NCBI GenBank assembly: GCA_963773335.1
Contig: CAVZAT010000004.1
Coordinates: 1,302,001-1,366,000 of the forward strand
DNA: 64,000 nucleotides
Direction of reading: 5' to 3'
Source: UBA4742 sp963773335
GTDB lineage: Bacteria > Actinomycetota > Acidimicrobiia > Acidimicrobiales > Acidimicrobilacustridaceae
Every line of letters starts with the position of its first letter. Position 1 is the stretch's first letter. Below, one piece after another: positions 37,018 to 46,165 of the stretch. Position numbers and translations under genes: made by a program. Below the pieces are notes generated by a model, which was given only the letters and a program-made list of their open reading frames with translations, was not told the origin of the DNA and did no database searches.

Positions 37018-37830
37018 TCAGCGCCCGGTGAAGCGAGCCTGGCCCGGACCGTGCTCGAGGAACGAGGCCACCCCGATGGCCGCGTCGTCGGTGGCGAACA
37101 CCTCGGCGAAGAACCGCTGCTCGAGAGCCAGGCCGTCAGCCAGGGTGCCTTCGAGGCCCTCGTCGATGGCCCGCTTGGCCAGGCCGTGGCCGGCCCGCGC
37201 ACCCTTGGCCAACTCGGCCCCGTAGGCCAGGGCGGCGGGCAGCAACTCCTCGGGCTCGACCACGTAGTCGACCAATCCGATGGCCAGCGCCTCATCGGCG
37301 CGGACCTGGCGACCAGTGAGGATCAGGTCCTTGGCCCGGGCCGGACCGACCAGCCGGGCCAGGCGCTGGGTGCCCCCGCCGCCGGGGATGATGCCCAGCA
37401 GGATCTCGGGCTGGCCGAACCTGGCCTTGGTCGAGGCGAAGCGGACGTCACAGGCCAGGGCCAGCTCGCACCCGCCACCCAGGGCGAAGCCGCTCACCGC
37501 CGCGATCACCATGCGGGGCAGGGCGGCCAGCGCCCCCAGCGCCTCGCTGAAGCGGGCGCCGATGGCGGCGGCCTCGGCCGGCCCGCCGAACTCGCGGATC
37601 TCGGCGCCGGCCGCGAAGATGCGGTCACCGCCGGTGACCACCACCGCGCCGGGCAGGTCGGCGGCCAGTTCGAGGGCCACTCCCTGGAGTCGCTCCAGCA
37701 GCGCCACCGACAAGGTGTTGGCCTTGGGATGGTCCAGCGTGATCACGGCCACGCCGTCATCGCCCCGGGTCAGGTGCACCAGCTCACCCGCAGGGGCCTC
37801 GACCGGCTGTTCGTCGGAGGGGGCGCTCAT
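37018..37830 (-). CDS. Enoyl-CoA hydratase/isomerase
   Basis: Crotonase superfamily, 270 residues. ITLDHPKANTLS, oxyanion-hole AAGAEIREF and SGFALGGGCELALACDVRFA. Both hydratase glutamates are present (GGCELA and FGQPEILLGIIPGGGGTQRL). It probably hydrates enoyl-CoAs in fatty acid or amino acid catabolism; the neighbouring meaB hints at a methylmalonyl-CoA/propionyl-CoA link, but this is only context. ATG 37830 is 7 nt from TAGCGT. Confidence 0.9.
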   Translation of the reverse strand: MSAPSDEQPVEAPAGELVHLTRGDDGVAVITLDHPKANTLSVALLERLQGVALELAADLPGAVVVTGGDRIFAAGAEIREFGGPAEAAAIGARFSEALGALAALPRMVIAAVSGFALGGGCELALACDVRFASTKARFGQPEILLGIIPGGGGTQRLARLVGPARAKDLILTGRQVRADEALAIGLVDYVVEPEELLPAALAYGAELAKGARAGHGLAKRAIDEGLEGTLADGLALEQRFFAEVFATDDAAIGVASFLEHGPGQARFTGR

Positions 37831-37837
37831 GGCGCGC

Positions 37838-37843
37838 ACGCTA
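37838..37843 (-). promoter_or_regulatory. Leaderless -10 box of the enoyl-CoA hydratase
   Basis: TAGCGT on the minus strand, 7 nt before ATG 37830. Confidence 0.45.
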
Positions 37844-37985
37844 CCGGGAGCCCGACTCCATTGCCCGCGGCGCGGGTCCTCGGCTGCGCGCCGGCCAACC
37901 GGTGCGCCTACCGTCGTCGCCTTGGCGCGCCCGGCCACGCCGGCCCGAGCCCACCACCGGATCCACCAACCGAGGAGCACGAATC

Positions 37986-38375
37986 GTGAAGAGCACGCTG
38001 TCGGAGTTCAAAGAGTTCATCATCCGCGGCAACGTCGTGGACCTGGCCGTGGCCGTGGTCGTCGGCGCCGCCTTCACCCAGGTGGTCAACTCGTTCGCCA
38101 AGGACATCCTCATGCAGGTGGTCGGGATCTTCACCGGCAAGCCCGACTTCAGCGGCCTGCACGTGACCATCAACCACTCGGTGATCGTCTACGGCAACTT
38201 CCTCACCGCCCTGGTCAACTTCCTCATCGTGGCCGTGGCCATGTTCCTGGTGATCAAGGGCATCAACTCGCTGCAGGGCCTGCGTCGCCATGACGAGGTC
38301 TCCGAAGCCCACGAGCTGACCGAGATCGAGCTGCTCACCCAGATACGCGACGCCCTCCAGCCCAGCCAGGACTGA
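37986..38375 (+). CDS. mscL: Large-conductance mechanosensitive channel
   Basis: 129 residues, normal for MscL. FKEFIIRGNVVDLAVAVVVG is the N-terminal amphipathic helix and first membrane helix; the second is FLTALVNFLIVAVAMFLVIK; the cytoplasmic C-terminal helix is acidic (ELTEIELLTQIRDAL). Releases solutes on hypo-osmotic shock. GTG 37986 has a GAGGAG ribosome site 8 nt upstream, so this gene is not leaderless. Confidence 0.95.
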   Translation: MKSTLSEFKEFIIRGNVVDLAVAVVVGAAFTQVVNSFAKDILMQVVGIFTGKPDFSGLHVTINHSVIVYGNFLTALVNFLIVAVAMFLVIKGINSLQGLRRHDEVSEAHELTEIELLTQIRDALQPSQD

Positions 38376-38381
38376 GCCGGC

Positions 38382-39371
38382 TCAGGGACGCGGCGGGCCG
38401 AGCAGCTGATCGGCCGCGTCCCACGGCGCCAGGCGCCGGGCCAGGACCTCGTCGCGCACCCGGTCATAGGTCGGGCCCGACGACAGGTCGGCGGCCCGCT
38501 CGGCCAGGCGGGCCGCCACCACCCGTTGCAGTTCGCTCACCGTCCGACCCCGGCGCCGCCGCTCGGCTTCCCCCGACGCGTCCAGGCGGCCCCGGGTGGC
38601 CTCCAGCGCCGACCACAGCTCGTCGATCCCCTCGCCCACGGTGGCCACCGTGGACACGATCGGGGGCCGCCGATCCCCACCTCGGTGCTCGGCGCCGGGG
38701 TGGGCCGGACCGGCGGACAGGGCCAGCATCTGCTCGAGGTCGCGACGGGTGGCGTCGGTCCCGGCCCGATCGGCCTTGTTGATGACGAAGACGTCGGCGA
38801 TCTCCATCAGGCCCGCCTTGTTGGCCTGCACGGCGTCGCCCCAGCCGGGGTTGACCACCACCACGGTGAGGTCGGTCTCGCCGGCGACCTCCACCTCCAC
38901 CTGCCCCACTCCCACCGTCTCGATCAGGACCAGGTCGTAGCCGACCGCGCCCAACAGACGGGCGGACTGAGGGGTGGCCACGGCCAGGCCACCCAGATGA
39001 CCCCGGGTGGCCATCGACCGGATGAAGACGTGGTCGTCGAGCGCGTGGTCCCCCATCCGCACCCGGTCGCCCAGGATGGCGCCACCGGTGAACGGCGAGG
39101 ACGGATCGATGGCCAGCACGGCCACCCGCCGCCCGTCGGCTCGGGCTCGATGGACCAAGGCGTTCACCAGCGTCGACTTGCCGGCCCCGGGCGAGCCGGT
39201 CAGCCCGACGGTCGGGGCGGTGACGCCGATGCCGAAGACCAACCGGTCCACCGCCGCGGCCGGGTCGCCGCCTTGCTCGACCAGGGTCAGCAGCCGGGCC
39301 AGCGCGGACCGATCATCGCGTCGCGCCGCATCCAGCAGCGCCTCGGCGTCAGTCGAACGAGCGCGGGCCAC
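38382..39371 (-). CDS. meaB: MeaB/ArgK-type GTPase, methylmalonyl-CoA mutase chaperone
   Basis: 329 residues from GTG 39371. P-loop GLTGSPGAGKSTLVNAL, LAIDPSSPFTGGAILGDRVR and the MeaB signature RSMATRGHLGGLA, IETVGVGQVEVEVA (G3 region) and NKADRAG (G4). It guards adenosylcobalamin loading and repair of methylmalonyl-CoA mutase, but no mutase gene is in the window. GTG is 6 nt from TAGTGT, suggesting a leaderless mRNA. Convergent with mscL (6 bp apart). Confidence 0.93.
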   Translation of the reverse strand: MARARSTDAEALLDAARRDDRSALARLLTLVEQGGDPAAAVDRLVFGIGVTAPTVGLTGSPGAGKSTLVNALVHRARADGRRVAVLAIDPSSPFTGGAILGDRVRMGDHALDDHVFIRSMATRGHLGGLAVATPQSARLLGAVGYDLVLIETVGVGQVEVEVAGETDLTVVVVNPGWGDAVQANKAGLMEIADVFVINKADRAGTDATRRDLEQMLALSAGPAHPGAEHRGGDRRPPIVSTVATVGEGIDELWSALEATRGRLDASGEAERRRRGRTVSELQRVVAARLAERAADLSSGPTYDRVRDEVLARRLAPWDAADQLLGPPRP

Positions 39372-39377
39372 AGCCGA

Positions 39378-39383
39378 ACACTA
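39378..39383 (-). promoter_or_regulatory. Leaderless -10 box of meaB
   Basis: TAGTGT on the minus strand, 6 nt before GTG 39371. Confidence 0.45.
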
Positions 39384-39404
39384 CGAGGTGGCCGACGCCG
39401 CGCC

Positions 39405-39773
39405 CTACAAACTGACGGGCGTCTCGCTCACGGGTGGGGCGGGAGCGAACGGGCTGACCGGGCCTTCGCCGATGGCCTCGGCCTCCTCACCCACGTTGAT
39501 CACCTCGGTCACACCGGGTACCCGATCCTTGAGGATGCGCTCGATGCCGGCCTTGAGTGTGACGGTGGATGCCGGGCAGGACACACAGGCCCCGATCAGC
39601 TCGACGCTGACCACCCCGGTGGCCTCGTCCACCCCGCGCAGGAAGATGTCGCCGTTGTCGGCCTGGATGGCGGGCCGGATGGCTTCGATGGTCTGCTCGA
39701 CCTGGGCCTGCATGGTGCGGGGAACGCTCCTGGGGGCGACGGGGAGTTCGGGCTCGGCGGCTGATGATCGCAC
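39405..39773 (-). CDS. NifU C-terminal domain protein (Fe-S scaffold)
   Basis: 122 residues from GTG 39773; a shorter start at ATG 39713 (MQAQVEQTIEAIRPAI) would give only the domain. NifU/Nfu core: IQADNGDIFLRGVDEATGVV, the cluster-binding CxxC in GACVSCPASTVTLKAGIE, and VPGVTEVINV. It likely carries or delivers [4Fe-4S] clusters, for which IlvD, ferredoxin and others here are potential clients. The C-terminal ~20 residues are Pro-rich. Confidence 0.9.
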   Translation of the reverse strand: MRSSAAEPELPVAPRSVPRTMQAQVEQTIEAIRPAIQADNGDIFLRGVDEATGVVSVELIGACVSCPASTVTLKAGIERILKDRVPGVTEVINVGEEAEAIGEGPVSPFAPAPPVSETPVSL

Positions 39774-39830
39774 CGATTCGCACCCCGTTCCAACCCCTCG
39801 CCGCAGCCCGATGTTCCCGGCGATCCGGGA

Positions 39831-41081
39831 TCAGGCCCAGGCGACGGCCGCGCCCAGACCCACCAACTTGTCGACCAGGCCCTCATAGCCCCGTTCGAGG
39901 TGGTGGGCGTCGGTCACCACCGTCTCGCCCTCCGCTCTCAGCGCCGCCACCACCAGGGCGGCGCCGGCGCGGATGTCATGGGCCCGCACCGGCGCGCCCG
40001 ACAGGCGGGCCTGGCCCCGCACGACGGCGTGGTGGCCCTCGGTGCGGATGTCGGCGCCCATCCGGATCAGCTCGTCGATGTAGCGGAACCGGCCCGAGAA
40101 GATGTTCTCGGTGACGATCCCCACGCCCTCGGCGGTGGCCAGCATGGCCACCAGCAACGGCTTGTAGTCGGTGGCCAACCCGGGATACGGCAGCGTGGAC
40201 ACGTCCACCGCGACCAGCCGCTCAGGGGCGCTGACCGACACCGAGTCGTCCCCCACCACGAAGGTCATGCCCATCTGGGTGAGCTTGGACAAGAGCATGT
40301 CCAGGTGATCGCCCCGCGCCCCGTCGACCTGGACCTGGCCCCCCGCCACCCCCACCGCGGCCAGGAAGGTGGCGGCCTCGACACGATCGGGGATCACGGT
40401 GTGGCGGGTGGGTTGCAGCTCGTCCACCCCTTCCACGGTGATGGTGGAGCTGCCCGCCCCCGACACCCGGGCACCCATGCCCACCAGGAAGTCGGCCAGG
40501 TCGCCGATCTCGGGCTCGCGCGCCGCGTTGTCGATGACGGTGGTGCCCTTGGCCAGCACCGCCGCGGTCAGGGCGTTCTCGGTGGCCCCCACGCTGGGGA
40601 ACTCGAGCAGCAGCGGCGCCCCCACCAGCCGATCGGCGGTGGCCTCGATGTAGCCGTGGGCGGTCTCGAACCGGGCACCGAGCTGTTCCAGGCCACGCAC
40701 GTGCATGTCGATCGGGCGGGGACCGAAGTCGTCGCCGCCGGGCAGGGCCACCCGGGCCCGGCCGTAGCGGGCCACCAGCGGGCCCAGCACGATGATCGAC
40801 GCCCGCATGCGCTCGACCAGCTCGTAGGGAGCCTCGGGGACGATGTCGGGGGGATGGTGGATCTCCAGCTCGTGGCGCCGCAGTCGCGTGACCGTCATCC
40901 CCATGGACGACAGCAGGTCGCTCATGGAGGTGACATCGGAGATGTCGGGCACGTTGCCGAGCAGGTAGGTGCCCTCCGCCAGGCAGGTGGCGGCCATGAG
41001 CTTGAGCACGGAGTTCTTGGCCCCGCCCACCGACACCCGGCCCGACAGCGGCCCACCGGGGCGAACGACGATGCGGTCCAT
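39831..41081 (-). CDS. murA: UDP-GlcNAc 1-carboxyvinyltransferase, Asp variant
   Basis: First committed step of peptidoglycan synthesis. 416 residues from ATG 41081 (MDRIVVRPGGPLSGRVSVGG). GAKNSVLKLMAA substrate motif, RMRASIIVLGPLVARYG and DYKPLLVAMLATAEG. The loop that normally carries the catalytic Cys (LPGGC) reads LPGGDDFGPRPID, with Asp at ~117. The same Cys-to-Asp change in M. tuberculosis and chlamydial MurA is known to keep activity and prevent fosfomycin attack. ATG is 6 nt from CATACT. Divergent from an MFS gene. Confidence 0.95.
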   Translation of the reverse strand: MDRIVVRPGGPLSGRVSVGGAKNSVLKLMAATCLAEGTYLLGNVPDISDVTSMSDLLSSMGMTVTRLRRHELEIHHPPDIVPEAPYELVERMRASIIVLGPLVARYGRARVALPGGDDFGPRPIDMHVRGLEQLGARFETAHGYIEATADRLVGAPLLLEFPSVGATENALTAAVLAKGTTVIDNAAREPEIGDLADFLVGMGARVSGAGSSTITVEGVDELQPTRHTVIPDRVEAATFLAAVGVAGGQVQVDGARGDHLDMLLSKLTQMGMTFVVGDDSVSVSAPERLVAVDVSTLPYPGLATDYKPLLVAMLATAEGVGIVTENIFSGRFRYIDELIRMGADIRTEGHHAVVRGQARLSGAPVRAHDIRAGAALVVAALRAEGETVVTDAHHLERGYEGLVDKLVGLGAAVAWA

Positions 41082-41087
41082 CGGGTC

Positions 41088-41093
41088 AGTATG
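41088..41093 (-). promoter_or_regulatory. Leaderless -10 box of murA
   Basis: CATACT on the minus strand, 6 nt before ATG 41081. Confidence 0.5.
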
Positions 41094-41124
41094 CTCCGGC
41101 GCCGTACCCGGATGAGGCCGAGGC

Positions 41125-42782
41125 GTGCCGAAGATCGTCACCACCCACGTCGTTCGCTCCGACCAGGTCGCCCACTACCTGCGGCCCCGCGACGACGTGG
41201 TGATCGAGCGCGGCGACGGCGAGCACGAGTTCGCGCTGGTGTCGGGGCCGTTCGACCGCTACCACCGCTCGGTCACCCTCGGCCGCTCAGCGCGACCGCG
41301 CCGGCGGACGAGCCTGACGACCTGGTGGCGCTGACCGAGACCGTCAGCTACCACCTGGCCATCCCGGTGTGGCGACCGCTGTTCGCCCTGCCCGTCCGGG
41401 GCCTGCTGCGCCGACCCCACCACCCCGCCGACGAGGACGCCGAGCCCACCGGCACGGGGCACCGACCTTGGTGGGCACCGCCGGACCACTTCGACGCCCG
41501 GGTGTCGGTGGGGTTGTCGCTGATGTGTGTGTTCGCCGCCTTGAGCGGGTACCTGGGCGCGCTGCTCAGCCAGACCAACACCTACTTCCGCCAGGACTTC
41601 GGGGTCAGCGAGGGCGCGGTGGGCGTCATGCTGGCCGCCACGCGGGTCGGCGCGCTGCTGGCCCTGGTCATCGTGGCCATGGCCGATCGGCGCGGCCGGC
41701 GGTGGGTGCTGATGCTGTCCGCGGTCGCCGGCTGCGCCCTCACCGCCACCGGCGCCCTGGTCCCGAACCTGGCCTGGCTGGGTGTCAGCCAGACCATGGC
41801 CCGGGCCTTCTCGACCGCCCTCACCCTGGTCATCTCGATCATGGCCGTGGAGGAGATGCCGGCCGGCTCCCGCGCCTTCGCCGTCTCGGTGCTCACCGCC
41901 ACCGGCGCGCTCGGTGCCGGCATCTGCGTGATGCTGCTCAAGCTCGCCGATCTGGGACCGTGGGCCTGGCGTCTGCTGTACCTGGTGCCGCTGCCGGCCA
42001 TCCCGCTGTGCCTGCACCTGGGTCGCCAGCTGCCCGAGACCGAGCGCTTCGAGCGCCACCGACGCGCCACCCGCCGAGCCCGCACGCCGTGGCGAGCCGG
42101 CCTGGCCAGCATGGACCGGGGTCGCCTGGCCCTGTTGTCGGCGGCCGGCTTCCTGCTCGCCCTGTTCGTCCTGCCCGCCAGCTCGTTCCTGAACGACTAC
42201 CTGCGCACCGACCGGGGTTTCTCCACCCAGGCCGTGATCGCCTTCCAGATCCTCACCAACACCCCGGGTGGGGTCGGGATCGTGGTGGGCGGCCGCCTGG
42301 CCGACCAGCGGGGCCGACGCATCATCGGCTCCATCGGCATCGCCGGGGGCACGCTGTTCACCGTCTTGATGTTCGTCACCAGCGGTCCCCAGATCTGGGT
42401 GTGGTCGCTGCTGGGGACGGTGATCGGTGCCATCGCCGTGCCCGCCCTGGCCGTGTACGGACCCGAGCTGTTCCCGACCGAGTCCCGGGGGCTGGCCAAC
42501 GGCCTGATCAACCTGTTCGCGGTGGGCGGCAGCGCCACCGGCCTCGCCCTGGCCGGCTGGCTGGCCGATCAGGCCGGAGGCCTGGGCACGGCCATGGCCG
42601 TGTTGGCCGTCGGACCCGTGGTGGTGGTGGCGCTGATCCTCATCCTGTTCCCCGAGACGGCGGCCCGCGAGCTCGAGGACCTCAACCCCCTCGACCGTCG
42701 TGAAGCCCAGGAGGCCGATCCGGCGACACCGCCCGGTTCCGCAGGGGTGGATCCCCCTGCGGAGAGCGACCCGGGCACCTGA
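41125..42782 (+). CDS. MFS transporter with N-terminal extension (frameshift)
   Basis: About 552 residues when joined. A ~100-residue soluble N-terminus (MPKIVTTHVVRSDQVAHYLR, then FDRYHRSVTL; continuing PDDLVALTETVSYHLAIPVW in the second frame) precedes a 12-segment MFS core. The core has ADRRGRRWVLMLSAVAG (loop 2-3 motif), EEMPAGSRAFAVSV and FLNDYLRTDRGFSTQAVIAF, with ADQRGRRIIGSIGI in the second half, as in sugar/metabolite-type MFS carriers. The break is at about 41275-41290. GTG 41125 is the best start; it diverges from murA. Substrate unknown. Confidence 0.82.
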
Positions 42783-42806
42783 AGCGTCCCGGGTCCGGGA
42801 GGCCGG

Positions 42807-42812
42807 TACCAT
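42807..42812 (+). promoter_or_regulatory. Leaderless -10 box of the L,D-transpeptidase
   Basis: TACCAT, 7 nt before GTG 42820. Confidence 0.5.
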
Positions 42813-42819
42813 CGCCGCC

Positions 42820-43708
42820 GTGTTCGCGCCCCGGCTCCCCCGATCCCGATCCCGTTCCGTGCGTCCCGACGCGCCGGCCCGCACGGCCCATGCCCGCACG
42901 GCCCCGGCCGGGGCAGCCCGGCTGGCCGGACTGGTCGTGGTGGCGGCTCTGGCCCTGGGCGCCTGCGGCACGTCGGGGCGACCCTCGTTGCAGGCCGTGT
43001 CGTCCACCACTGCGGCCAAGCACCTCCAGACCCAGACCACCCCGCCACCCACGGTGTGCGACACCCTCAACTTCGGTCAGAGCCTGGTGGCCACAGCCAG
43101 CCACCCCGGCGCACTGGCCATCTACACCAACCCGGGCGACCCCACCCCCAGCCAGACCATGAACAACCCGTACCTGATCAACAACGACCCGAAGGCCCCG
43201 GTGCCGCTCACGTTCCTGGTCAAGGACTTCCCGCCCACTCAGGGGTGCCAGTGGCTGAACGTCTACCTGCCCATCCGTCCCGATGGCAGCACCGGCTGGG
43301 TCAAGGCCAGCGACGTGACCACCGCTCCCAACCCGTGGCGGCTCGAGGCCGACCTGGCCGAGTTCACCCTCAAGGTCTTCAAGAACGGCCAGCAGGTCGA
43401 CAGCATCCGGATCGGCGTGGCCAAGTCCAACACCCCCGACCCCGGGGGGCGTCTACTACCTGACCGAGCTCATCAAGACGCCCGATCCCAACGGCGCCTA
43501 CGGGCCCTACGCCTACGGCCTGTCGGGCTACTCGAACGCCCTGACCAGCTTCAACGGCGGGCCGGGTCAGCTGGGTCTGCACGGCACCAACGAGCCCCAG
43601 CTGATCGGCAGCCAGGTCAGCCACGGCTGCATCCGCATGAACAACGCGGACATCACCCGGCTGGCGGGCGAGCTGCCCCTGGGCACACCCATCCAGGTCA
43701 ACACCTGA
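42820..43708 (+). CDS. L,D-transpeptidase lipoprotein, YkuD domain (frameshift)
   Basis: About 296 residues when joined. Signal region LAGLVVVAALALGACGTSG with lipobox LGAC, a linker, an SH3-like region (IYTNPGDPTPSQTMNNPYLI ... GSTGWVKASDV), then YkuD: LYGLHGT-type region (QLGLHGTNEPQLIG) and the catalytic SHGCIRMNN. It makes 3-3 peptidoglycan crosslinks or anchors proteins at the cell surface. The break is in a G run at about 43443-43448 (six G; five are needed to read DPGGVYYLTELIK). GTG 42820 is preferred for its -10 spacing and because it follows the MFS stop. Confidence 0.9.
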
Positions 43709-43709
43709 G

Positions 43710-43733
43710 CGATCGGCGAAGATCCGACCCGAT
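43710..43733. terminator. Hairpin between convergent genes
   Basis: GATCGG and CCGATC arms flank a 12-nt loop in the 31-bp gap between the L,D-transpeptidase and hydrolase stop codons. No T tract. Confidence 0.35.
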
Positions 43734-43739
43734 CGGTCC

Positions 43740-44366
43740 TCAGGGCCGGCGACGGCCGAGCCTGGCCCCCAACTCGGCCAACCAGGCCACCACCGCGGCG
43801 GCGATGGCCTCGTCCTGGCCGCGTGGGTCATGGCCCCCACCGAGCCGGACCTGGGTCACCGGGCCCGGGATGGCGGCCACGGCCCCATCGAACTCGTCGG
43901 GCGACCCGAACGGGTCGGCGGTGCCCGACACGAACAGGCAGGGGACGTCCAGGGCCCCGAGGTGCTCGGTGCGCAACCGATCGGGCTTGCCCGGCGGGTG
44001 GAGCGGATAGCTGAGCAGGATCAACCCGGCCGCCGGGAGCCCCTCGGCCACCGCCATCGACGCCATCCGCCCGCCGAACGAACGACCCCCGAGCACCAGG
44101 CGGTTGGCTCGCATGCCCACCTCGGCCACCAGCTGCGCGGCCTCCTGGCGCACGGCGGCCACGGCCACCGGCGCCTTGTCGGGGGCGCGTCGACCGGCTC
44201 GGCGGTAGGGGAAGTCCATGCGGGCCGAAGGCAGCGGCGCGATGGCCTCGGCCACCGCCACCAGCGTGTGGTGGTCGCGATCGGCTCCCGCGCCGGGGGC
44301 CAGCAGCACCGCCCCGGGGGTCGGTCGGCGCGCTCGATCCGGTCGTTGCGGCCTGGCCACCTCCAT
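43740..44366 (-). CDS. Alpha/beta hydrolase, KANL3/Tex30-like
   Basis: 208 residues. AVLLAPGAGADRDHHTLVAV near the N-terminus, nucleophile elbow LVLGGRSFGGRMASMAVAEG (G-x-S-x-G), then LILLSYPLHPPGKPDRLRTE, acid strand PCLFVSGTADPFGSPDE and catalytic His in LGGGHDPRG. The triad is therefore complete. Small hydrolases of this kind have no assigned substrate. ATG 44366 overlaps the upstream J-domain gene stop (TGATG). Confidence 0.85.
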   Translation of the reverse strand: MEVARPQRPDRARRPTPGAVLLAPGAGADRDHHTLVAVAEAIAPLPSARMDFPYRRAGRRAPDKAPVAVAAVRQEAAQLVAEVGMRANRLVLGGRSFGGRMASMAVAEGLPAAGLILLSYPLHPPGKPDRLRTEHLGALDVPCLFVSGTADPFGSPDEFDGAVAAIPGPVTQVRLGGGHDPRGQDEAIAAAVVAWLAELGARLGRRRP

Positions 44367-45081
44367 CAGCCGAGCAGGATCCGCCGCGCCTCGGTCAGCT
44401 CGGAGATCCGCTGCGCCGCAGCCTCCGCATCGCCACCGTGGTCGGGATGCGCCTCGCGCAACTGCTCGCGGAACCGGCTCTGCACCTCGGCCCGCTCCGA
44501 GCCGTCCTCGGGCCGCGGCCCGGACCGGAACCCGAGGATCTCCAAGGCCCACGACCGGGGGTTCTCCAGCGCTGAAGCTGACAGCGGTCGACCCCGACCC
44601 ACCCCGGCCAACACGGAGATCAGGTCGTCGCCCACCGTGCCCTCCCAGCGCACCGCCCGACGCACCGCCCCCATGACGGCGTGGCGCACCGCATGGTCGA
44701 CGCGACCGGCGGCGTAGACCGCCCCGAGCACCTGCTGGGTGGGCAGCCCGTGGTCGTCGTCGAACTCGAAGTGGAGGGCCTCGCCGTGTCCGATCAGGCG
44801 ATGACGGCTGCGCTGCAGACCGACCTTGTCCTGCTGGAACCGATAGCGGAGCCGGGGTTGGGCCACGCGACGGTCCTCCTCCAGTTCGGTGGTGAGGCGC
44901 ATCAGGTCGGGGATCAGGTCGGGGTCGATGCCCCCGATGTTCTGGGCCACGATGCCACCCAGCAGGATCCCTCCGAAGCCGGGTGGCGGGTCGGTGGGCA
45001 ACAGGGACTTGCCGAGCGACACGCGACACGCGTGGGCGCAATGGGGCGCGAGTGGTAGACCTCGAGCTCGGCAACGACCAT
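44366..45081 (-). CDS. Protein with C-terminal DnaJ (J) domain, probable frameshift near start
   Basis: About 238 residues if begun at ATG 45081 (MVVAELEVYHSRPIAPTR), which requires one inserted base near 45026 to join VSLGKSLLPTDPPPGFGGIL; without repair the frame opens at GTG 45022. The middle is a helical region of unknown type (DLMRLTTELEEDRRVAQPRL). The last ~65 residues are a J domain with the HPD motif (FREQLREAHPDHGGDAEAAA), so it may recruit an Hsp70. Coupled to the downstream hydrolase. Confidence 0.72.
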
Positions 45082-45122
45082 TGGGTCACGCTAACCGCCA
45101 GCGTGCCGGCCCGATGATCGGG

Positions 45123-46127
45123 TCAGACGTAGTTGCGCAGGCGATCGCGCAAGGCTCGGGCCTTGCCCTCCAACTCGTCGTCGGTGGCGTCGTCCCCGGC
45201 CAGGTCGTCGCTCAACCCGGTGGCGGCGCCCACCATGTCGTCCCACACCGCCGGCTCGTAGCCGAAGGGCAGCGCCCGAACCGACAGCTTCTCGGCCGAG
45301 TTGACCAGGCCCAGCACGCCGTCCGCGTCCCGGGCGTTGCGCTGCAGCCGGTCGCAGGCCACGAACAGCTCCGAGAGGATCTCGGCGGTCTCCAGGCCAT
45401 CGCCGGGATCGCCCTCGTCGCGGTGCTCGTCGTCGGCATCGGACTCGTCGGCCCCCTCGGGGACCGAGGCATCGGCGTCCTCCGGCCCGAACTCGATGAC
45501 GTCGAGCAGCGCCTCCACCCCTTCCTCGTCGGTGGCCAGCACCACGAGGTCGCCCTCCATGTCGAACTGGTAGCCGATCCCGCGCTCCATCAACCCTCCC
45601 GTCAGGGTCACGAGTTGCTCGGTGCTCCAGTCGTTGACCTCATAGGCCACCTTCTCGGCGTCGGGATCGAGCATCGGCTCGTCGGCCGAGCGCACCTCGT
45701 CGACCAGATCGTCGACGGCCTGCTCGTCGTCGGACCGCACCACCAGGTCGGTGCCCTCCCACACTCGGGTGATGCCGGCCCCGGCCAGGAGCTGTTCGAA
45801 CATGACCCGGGCCTCGCTGGACCACTCCCCCATCTCGTAGGTGACGTGCTCGCCCGACTCGTCATCGCCGAGCCCGTCGTCAACGGCCTCGTCGTCGAGG
45901 CCTCGTCGTCGCGGACCTGGTCGAGGACCGCCTCGTCGTCGCGCCCGGCGATCGAGGCGAGGACCGCTCACCCGCTCGTCGATGGCGTCGCCGATGGTCG
46001 GCCCGGTCGAGCGATCAGCCTGGATGTCGCCGGCCAGCACCTCGACCAGATCGACGTCGCAGTCCGGGCAGCGGGTGGCGCTCAGCACGTACTGACGGGC
46101 GCACCGGGGGCACTGCTTGATCGCCAT
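45123..46127 (-). CDS. Zinc-ribbon protein with duplicated acidic domain
   Basis: 334 residues, strongly acidic. N-terminal zinc ribbon CPRCARQYVLSATRCPDCDV, then two tandem ~55-residue repeats: HVTYEMGEWSSEARVMFEQL...GTDLVVRSDDEQAVDDLVDE and KVAYEVNDWSTEQLVTLTGG...GDLVVLATDEEGVEALLDVI. The C-terminal ~120 residues are helical (LETAEILSELFVACDRLQRN). An Arg-rich stretch (DRRARRRGGPRPGPRRRG, about 45895-45970) is out of character. The adjacent frame there reads VLASIAGRDDEAVLDQVRDD, so two compensating one-base errors are likely. Function unknown. Confidence 0.8.
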   Translation of the reverse strand: MAIKQCPRCARQYVLSATRCPDCDVDLVEVLAGDIQADRSTGPTIGDAIDERVSGPRLDRRARRRGGPRPGPRRRGLDDEAVDDGLGDDESGEHVTYEMGEWSSEARVMFEQLLAGAGITRVWEGTDLVVRSDDEQAVDDLVDEVRSADEPMLDPDAEKVAYEVNDWSTEQLVTLTGGLMERGIGYQFDMEGDLVVLATDEEGVEALLDVIEFGPEDADASVPEGADESDADDEHRDEGDPGDGLETAEILSELFVACDRLQRNARDADGVLGLVNSAEKLSVRALPFGYEPAVWDDMVGAATGLSDDLAGDDATDDELEGKARALRDRLRNYV

Positions 46128-46165
46128 GCGCGGCATCCTTGCACGCCGACCACGACGCCCGCGCC

